Source: an uncultured Oscillospiraceae bacterium
GTDB lineage: Bacteria; Bacillota; Clostridia; Oscillospirales; Ruminococcaceae
Direction: 5' to 3'
Length of the DNA: 64,000 bases
Assembly (NCBI GenBank): GCA_934448295.1
Contig: CAKSEY010000005.1
Span: 124,001-188,000, forward strand
The notes below the pieces were generated by a model. The model was not told the origin of the DNA and did no database searches. It saw only the letters and a program-made list of their open reading frames with translations. Below, piece after piece: positions 59,643 to 64,000 of the stretch; positions within the stretch are counted from its first letter, which is position 1; every line of letters begins with the position of its first letter. A program made the translations under genes and the position numbers.

Positions 59643-61511
59643 ATGGGCAATGTATTAAAATCCAGCCGATACCGCATAGTGGATAACCGGGCTTTCGAGA
59701 TGCCGCTTCCGCTTAAATTCACCGTATTAATGGAGGACGCACAGATATGCTCCTACCTTGTGGACGAGGAAGAACGGGTATCCTACGACATAATCACCAA
59801 ATACAAGGAGCAGATGCTCACCACCATACAGCGCCCGCTGAACATCTCCGATATATATTATCTCTTTTCCTGCCGGGTATTCCAGGACAGGACTCCGTTT
59901 ACATATCCGATACTTGACAGAATGGGTCTTGACAAGTACAACGTATACAATATTCTGACCCGCACGCACGGAATTTCCCCATACGACGAATATTGGATAA
60001 GATTTGACGGCGAAAAGCTGAACTACGAACAGGCGCTGAAGCAGTTCAAGGAATACGTTATCGACGCCGAGGCTCAGCCTGCGGAGACCCACGCAATGGC
60101 GGCTCCGGGGGTTCAGATCGGGAATATTCCGGCCCCGGCGGAGACTGAGAAAAAGCCGAACGTTTCAGCGATACTCAACCAGAACAAGGTGGATGTGGAG
60201 GCCCTCACCGCCGGAAGCCACAGACCCGTCTGCATTGCCCCGGACGAATCCTACGCCCCCGCAATGGAGCTTGAAAATAACAAGATGTCCGAGGACGAGA
60301 TCGAAAAGCTTCTTCACTCGGTCGGCATAGATGATGAAGATGAAAACGATACCCACGCAGACGGCAGTGCGCCTGATATCGCCATCGGGGACGCCGAAGC
60401 AGTCGCAGTTGACGGCTCCAGCCGCTCTGAGGAGTACTCAGAGCCTTCTGGCGGAAAAATGTCCCAGGAGGATATTGAGAAGCTCCTCACCGCAAGCGCT
60501 CCGGCTGAGCCTGAGCCAGCTCCCGCGCCTGCTGAGCCCTCCGGCGGAAAGATGTCCCAGGAGGATATTGAGAAGCTCCTCGCCGCAAATGCTCCCGCTG
60601 AGCCCGAGCCCGCTCCCGCACCTGCTGAGCCTTCCGTCGGAAAAATGTCCCAGGAGGATATAGAGAAGCTCCTTGCCGCAAGCGCTCCCGCAGAGCCCGC
60701 TCCCGAGCCTGCCGAGCCCTCCGGTGGAAAGATGTCACAGGAGGATATAGAGAAGCTCCTTGCCGCAAGCGCTCCCGCAGAGCCCGAGCCTGCTCCTGAG
60801 CCTGCCGAGCCCTCCGGCGGAAAGATGTCCCAGGAGGATATCGAGAAGCTCCTCGCCGCAAGCGCTCCCGCAGAGCCCGAGCCTGCCCCCGCAGAGCCTG
60901 AGCCCGCTCCCGCGCCTGCCGAGCCCTCCGGCGGAAAGATGTCCCAGGAGGATATCGAGAAACTCCTCGCCGCAAGCGCTCCCGCAGAGCCTGCTCCCGA
61001 GCCTGCCGGGCCCTCCGGCGGAAAGATGTCCCAGGAGGATATCGAGAAGCTCCTCGCCGCAAGCGCTCCCGCTGAGCCCGAGCCTGCCCCCGCAGAGCCT
61101 GAGTCCGCTCCCGCGCCTGCCGAGCCCTCCGGCGGAAAGATGTCCCAGGAGGATATCGAGAAGCTCCTCGCCGCAAGCGCTCCGGCTGAGCCTGAGCCCG
61201 CTCCCGCGCCTGCCCCGGCAAAGTCCGCTGGTAGGAAATCATCGCACCGCGACACGAAGAAAGCGCTTCTGGAAAGGCTTGCTCCCGGGGCTTCGTCAGC
61301 AAAGGCGGAATCCTCCCCCGCTGACGGAAAGATGTCCCACACCGATATAGAAAAGGCGTATATGGAGCGCCTCGCCCCGGCTTCCGCAGAGACAGAGCCG
61401 GAAAAAAACGAGCCGGAAAAGGTTCCTGAAACCTCCCCCGCAGGCGGTAAAATGTCCCAGGACGATATTGAGGCTCTCCTCAGCAGCATGCAGGAGGAAG
61501 CCAACAAGTAA
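59643..61511 (+). CDS. Protein with eleven FliM/FliN-like CheY-binding-type motifs (unrecognised)
   Basis: 622 aa, soluble. Residues 1-135 form a globular domain I do not recognise (FEMPLPLKFTVLMEDAQICS to SPYDEYWIRFDGEKL). From about 215 to the end the motif KMSQEDIEKLL recurs: a divergent first copy KMSEDEIEKLL, eight near-identical copies, then KMSHTDIEKAY and a final KMSQDDIEALL. Linkers are Pro/Ala/Glu-rich (APAEPEPAPAPAEPS). The motif closely resembles the SQxEIDALL peptide at the N-terminus of FliM and FliN/FliY, which in FliM binds phospho-CheY. A multivalent docking scaffold is inferred. GGAGGG precedes the ATG. Confidence 0.85.
   Translation: MGNVLKSSRYRIVDNRAFEMPLPLKFTVLMEDAQICSYLVDEEERVSYDIITKYKEQMLTTIQRPLNISDIYYLFSCRVFQDRTPFTYPILDRMGLDKYNVYNILTRTHGISPYDEYWIRFDGEKLNYEQALKQFKEYVIDAEAQPAETHAMAAPGVQIGNIPAPAETEKKPNVSAILNQNKVDVEALTAGSHRPVCIAPDESYAPAMELENNKMSEDEIEKLLHSVGIDDEDENDTHADGSAPDIAIGDAEAVAVDGSSRSEEYSEPSGGKMSQEDIEKLLTASAPAEPEPAPAPAEPSGGKMSQEDIEKLLAANAPAEPEPAPAPAEPSVGKMSQEDIEKLLAASAPAEPAPEPAEPSGGKMSQEDIEKLLAASAPAEPEPAPEPAEPSGGKMSQEDIEKLLAASAPAEPEPAPAEPEPAPAPAEPSGGKMSQEDIEKLLAASAPAEPAPEPAGPSGGKMSQEDIEKLLAASAPAEPEPAPAEPESAPAPAEPSGGKMSQEDIEKLLAASAPAEPEPAPAPAPAKSAGRKSSHRDTKKALLERLAPGASSAKAESSPADGKMSHTDIEKAYMERLAPASAETEPEKNEPEKVPETSPAGGKMSQDDIEALLSSMQEEANK
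60445..61212 (+). repeat. Tandem coding repeats, eight near-identical units
   Basis: In-frame units of roughly 87-114 bp, each with a conserved block encoding GGKMSQEDIEKLLAASAPAE and a variable-length linker encoding Pro/Ala/Glu. Synonymous differences show the copies are not all recent, but several adjacent units are almost identical in DNA, which points to ongoing expansion or contraction. Confidence 0.9.
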
Positions 61512-61554
61512 TCACAGATTTGGACATATTTCATAAAAGTTTCACACAGGCGGG

Positions 61555-61583
61555 TCGTTTTTTTCACACAGATGTGATATAAT
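61555..61583 (+). promoter_or_regulatory. Probable promoter of the alarmone synthetase gene
   Basis: Strong -10 TATAAT (61578-61583) after TGTGA; -35 TCGTTT is weak. Confidence 0.55.
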
Positions 61584-61614
61584 GAATACGCTTGAATTGT
61601 GAAAGGACGCAGAA

Positions 61615-62298
61615 ATGGCAAAAGAAAAACAACGTTCATTTGAGCTGGAGCCGGTGCAGCAGCTTATCCCCGCCGACTCCCAGCAGAAAATAATGGAACA
61701 GCTCTACCAGTTCATGGAGCTGGAGCACCTGTATGAATCCGCGATACGCGAGGTCAAAACCAAGCTTGAGATACTTGACAGCGAATTCAAGACAAAGTAC
61801 GACCACAATCCTATACATCACCTTGAGGACAGAGTGAAGTCCCCGCAGAGCATTCTTGAGAAGCTCAACCGCAAGGGAATACCGTTCAGCTGCGAAAACG
61901 CAAAGAACGAGCTGAACGACATTGCGGGCGTGCGGGTCGTCTGCAACTACATCGACGATATCTACACGGTCGCCGACCTGCTGACCGCCCAGGATGATGT
62001 GGAGCTCGTCAAGCGGAAGGACTACATACAAAACCCAAAGCCCAACGGGTACCGCAGCCTTCATCTGGTGATAGAGACCCCCGTGTACCTCTCCGAGAAA
62101 AAGGAGCTGGTTCACGTTGAGGTGCAGATACGCACCATCGCGATGAACTTCTGGGCTACTCTGGAGCACGACCTGAAATACAAGACCGACAGCATTGTTT
62201 CGGCTGACCTCGCCTCTCAGCTGAAGGACTGCGCCGAAACCATCGCCCAGACAGACCAGCAGATGCAGGACATCTACAAAGCTCTGCACGAGATATGA
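61615..62298 (+). CDS. relQ: Small alarmone synthetase (RelQ/YjbM type)
   Basis: 227 aa, single (p)ppGpp synthetase domain with no hydrolase, TGS or ACT domains. Motifs IAGVRVVCNYIDDIYTVADL, NPKPNGYRSLHLVIE (substrate-binding GYRSLH) and VEVQIRTIAMNFWATLEHD. Makes the alarmones pppGpp/ppGpp/pGpp in the cytoplasm without ribosome control. GAAAGGA before the ATG. Confidence 0.94.
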   Translation: MAKEKQRSFELEPVQQLIPADSQQKIMEQLYQFMELEHLYESAIREVKTKLEILDSEFKTKYDHNPIHHLEDRVKSPQSILEKLNRKGIPFSCENAKNELNDIAGVRVVCNYIDDIYTVADLLTAQDDVELVKRKDYIQNPKPNGYRSLHLVIETPVYLSEKKELVHVEVQIRTIAMNFWATLEHDLKYKTDSIVSADLASQLKDCAETIAQTDQQMQDIYKALHEI

Positions 62299-62346
62299 TT
62301 TGTCGAAAAGTGTATCTTTAGCGCGATATTACAAAAGGTAATAATT

Positions 62347-62373
62347 AAGGAGAGCTAAATGCTCTCCTTTTTC
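62347..62373. terminator. Terminator of relQ
   Basis: AAGGAGAGC/GCTCTCCTT stem with a 5-nt loop, then TTTC; convergent with the CarD-like gene. Confidence 0.85.
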
Positions 62374-62382
62374 AATACATAA

Positions 62383-62877
62383 TCAGTGCATAAAATGTGC
62401 GATGAATCCTGGAACTTCCTCCGGTCTTATACCGAGGACAAATGAAAACTCACCGTTTATCATATCCTCGGCGGCATGGAGCGTCCGTTCATCTGATGAA
62501 TTCAGCGACTTCCCCTGCGCTTCACGGCGCTGTTTTTCAAGGTAGATGCTCCTCAGCATTGCCGCAGTCCTGACGATATCGCCGCCGGAAAGCACTTCGG
62601 CATGGCGCCGCCTGCGCTCCAGCGGATCCGGACACCATTCCTCCGCCGCTCCCATCTCTTGTATCATATCCATTATTTCCTCACGGGTGTGTACCGCACG
62701 AAGCTTCTCGCACGCGGTTTCCCTCGGGACGTAATAACGCGCCCCGGCTGAGTTCACGGGGATCAGCACGCAGTATTCCCGCTCGTGAACGCCGTCCACG
62801 CATTTCTTTTCAAAGCCCTCAACACAGCATAGCTCCGTGTTCCTGTAAATAACGTGTTCCCCTGCCCTTGGTTCCAT
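62383..62877 (-). CDS. CarD/CdnL-like RNA-polymerase-binding regulator
   Basis: 164 aa. N-terminal RNA-polymerase interaction (Tudor-like) domain from GEHVIYRNTELCCVEGF to ARYYVPRE, then a helical domain (TREEIMDMIQEMG to the end). The family modulates open-complex stability. Length and layout fit CdnL. Start at 62877 (MEPRAGEHVIYR) after AAAGGAG; the reading frame is open to 63018 but that would cross the promoter. Confidence 0.88.
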   Translation of the reverse strand: MEPRAGEHVIYRNTELCCVEGFEKKCVDGVHEREYCVLIPVNSAGARYYVPRETACEKLRAVHTREEIMDMIQEMGAAEEWCPDPLERRRRHAEVLSGGDIVRTAAMLRSIYLEKQRREAQGKSLNSSDERTLHAAEDMINGEFSFVLGIRPEEVPGFIAHFMH

Positions 62878-62917
62878 GGTTTCTCCTTTCTGACGCCTGT
62901 CCGATAGGTACATATTA

Positions 62918-62946
62918 ATTATATCATATATCCGTTCCTGATTCAA
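62918..62946 (-). promoter_or_regulatory. Promoter of the CarD-like gene
   Basis: Minus strand TTGAAT (62946-62941), 17-nt spacer, TATAAT (62923-62918). Confidence 0.8.
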
Positions 62947-63203
62947 AGGAAATACTGTACAATTTTCACTATATCGTTTTGTGTATTTTTCTTGTTCATT
63001 ATACAGAGCGTATATCAATGAAGCTTTTGTTTGTTTTGTATTATTTCGCAGAATTATACAATTAGTATATTAGTTTTCGCTTTTCCCCGCACCATGTCGA
63101 TACCGCCCTATCATACCGTAACCAAAAAAGACATAACCAAAACCATATTTTATAAGAAAACAACGAAAAATACCGCCAATGCAGGTTTTTTTGCCGTTTG
63201 CTG

Positions 63204-63232
63204 TTGAAACGCGCCGCGAAATGTGCTATAAT
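63204..63232 (+). promoter_or_regulatory. Promoter of the glycosylphosphotransferase gene
   Basis: TTGAAA (63204-63209), 17-nt spacer, TATAAT (63227-63232). Confidence 0.8.
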
Positions 63233-63312
63233 AGATATAAGTGTTTATATAAGGATTCACACATTCGCTTGATCGGATATAAAAAACTATACTATTAATA
63301 AAGGTACTGCTG

Positions 63313-64000
63313 ATGATAAAAGAAAACCAGAAGCTGTTCAACCGTCTTAACGTGCTTACAGACGCGGCGGCAGCAATAGTCTCTGTCACGGCGGCGTATC
63401 TGCTGGTGTTCAACCTGCTCGATTTTGACAGGAATTACCCGCTGATCGATTATTTCAAGCTGCTGCTGATATTCGTGCCGGTGCAGCTTATGACCTACGG
63501 CTGCATGGGACTTTACGGTTCGTTCCGGAGCCGACGGTTCACCAAGGAGTTCGGCAGGCTGTTTGCCGCGTTCCTGCTGGACGGCCTGGCGCTGGTGGCG
63601 TTGCTGTATATCGTCCAGATAATCAACTTTTCCCGCTGGGCGCTCGCCATATTCCTTGTGCTGGACTTCATGCTCGTTGCGGCGAAGCGGTTCTTTATGC
63701 GCCGGCTGCTGCGCGCATTCCGCAGGAGCGGCTATAACCAGAAATACGTCCTTGTCGTGGGAAGCGGCGCAGCCGCAAGGGACTACCTGAGAACCATCGC
63801 CGAGGAAAAGCACCTTGGCTTTTTGTGCGTCGGCTATATCTCCGATGGAGAAATGCCCGGTGCAAAGAAGCTGGGCGATATGTCCGGACTTCTCTCCGCA
63901 CTCGAGGAAAAAAGCTACGACGAGGTAGTCGTTGCACTCGACCCGGGCGACGATGACAAGCTGGGCATGGTCGTGGAGGCCTGTGAGCTGACCGGAACCA
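63313..64000 (+). CDS. Polyprenyl glycosylphosphotransferase, N-terminal part (cut by window edge)
   Basis: About 229 residues are present and the frame stays open to the window end. Four membrane helices (about residues 15-37, 46-66, 82-104 and 108-128) are followed by a Rossmann-like CoA-binding-type domain starting YNQKYVLVVGSGAAARDYL. This is the layout of WbaP/EpsL-type undecaprenyl-phosphate sugar transferases, whose catalytic C-terminal bacterial sugar transferase domain would lie beyond the edge. These enzymes start exopolysaccharide or capsule repeat-unit synthesis. Start ATG at 63313 after AAAGGTA. Confidence 0.85.
   Translation, partial: MIKENQKLFNRLNVLTDAAAAIVSVTAAYLLVFNLLDFDRNYPLIDYFKLLLIFVPVQLMTYGCMGLYGSFRSRRFTKEFGRLFAAFLLDGLALVALLYIVQIINFSRWALAIFLVLDFMLVAAKRFFMRRLLRAFRRSGYNQKYVLVVGSGAAARDYLRTIAEEKHLGFLCVGYISDGEMPGAKKLGDMSGLLSALEEKSYDEVVVALDPGDDDKLGMVVEACELTGT

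Larger units (their letters stand above)
62878..63312. other. Intergenic region between divergent genes
   Basis: AT-rich 435 nt with the divergent promoters at 62918-62946 and 63204-63232. Two ATAACC/GTAACC-type motifs near 63118-63140 are the only other pattern noticed. Confidence 0.5.

Noticed and set aside
60314..61639. Long minus-strand open frame opposite the repeat protein, encoding repeated SSWDIFPPEGS-type units
   Set aside because: It is the mirror of the GC-rich tandem repeats, has no ribosome site and no independent promoter; the plus-strand frame has proper start signals.

Overview
The window is a stretch of chromosome from a low-redundancy, mid-GC Gram-positive anaerobe. I infer a Ruminococcus-like member of the Oscillospiraceae (class Clostridia). 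The basis is a Spo0A-family regulator, an RqcH/NFACT protein, a TrmK-Nif3 pair, a paired M16 protease operon, a short RelQ-type alarmone synthetase, a CdnL/CarD protein, a GH130 mannoside phosphorylase, a GH26-like lipoprotein and strong GGAGG ribosome sites. Many promoters fit a TTGACA-N17-TATAAT pattern. No plasmid, prophage, transposase or CRISPR genes are visible; the genes read as core genome. The mobile-looking DNA consists of two families of small non-coding, hairpin-rich repeats.

Layout. 1-16722 is all minus strand. It holds an F-type ATP synthase operon (atpZ/atpI-like genes, then B, E, F, H, A, a previously easy-to-miss 42-residue membrane ORF, G and the start of D), led by a membrane-anchored protein of unknown function and a clear promoter. 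Upstream of that lies a housekeeping run: cyclophilin, HD-GYP phosphodiesterase, nucleotidyltransferase, GNAT, valS, rqcH, nif3-like, trmK and a DUF1858 protein. 17262-24589 (plus) is a complete branched-chain amino-acid ABC transporter operon (livJHMGF) followed by a cytidylate-kinase-like gene and a NhaC-type antiporter. 24929-32621 (minus) holds two operons. One is the M16 protease pair, lgt, folD and a 57-residue membrane ORF. The other is a Y-family polymerase, a YolD-like protein, dtd and a methyltransferase. 32844-36215 (plus) has folA, azlCD and metY, the last behind a 14-codon leader ending Met-Cys-Cys-stop. After a tRNA-Gln(CUG), 36682-42214 (minus) carries a SecA-like ATPase, mnmE, a TrkA-type protein and a HAD phosphatase.

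42370-51048 is a carbohydrate and envelope region: GH130 phosphorylase, Nudix, TrkA-type protein, an FtsA-like ATPase with a long C-terminal extension, a GH26-like lipoprotein that has lost both catalytic glutamates, a second cytidylate-kinase-like gene and an SGNH hydrolase lipoprotein. 51210-55697 has two tandem paralogous solute-binding lipoproteins without permeases. An AraC regulator is transcribed away from them, and abutting promoters and a 20-bp perfect palindrome lie in between. 56244-64000 is regulatory. It includes a Spo0A homologue whose phospho-acceptor Asp is Glu, a Cache-HAMP-PAS-GGDEF diguanylate cyclase, a protein with eleven copies of a motif resembling the CheY-binding peptide of FliM/FliN, a RelQ-type alarmone synthetase, a CarD-like protein and the start of a polyprenyl glycosylphosphotransferase.

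The items I consider most worth following are the FliM-motif repeat protein, the Spo0A-like protein with E56, the degenerate GH26 lipoprotein, the Met-Cys-Cys leader before metY, the extra small gene inside the ATP synthase operon, and the AATTCSGAATT-bounded repeat family.
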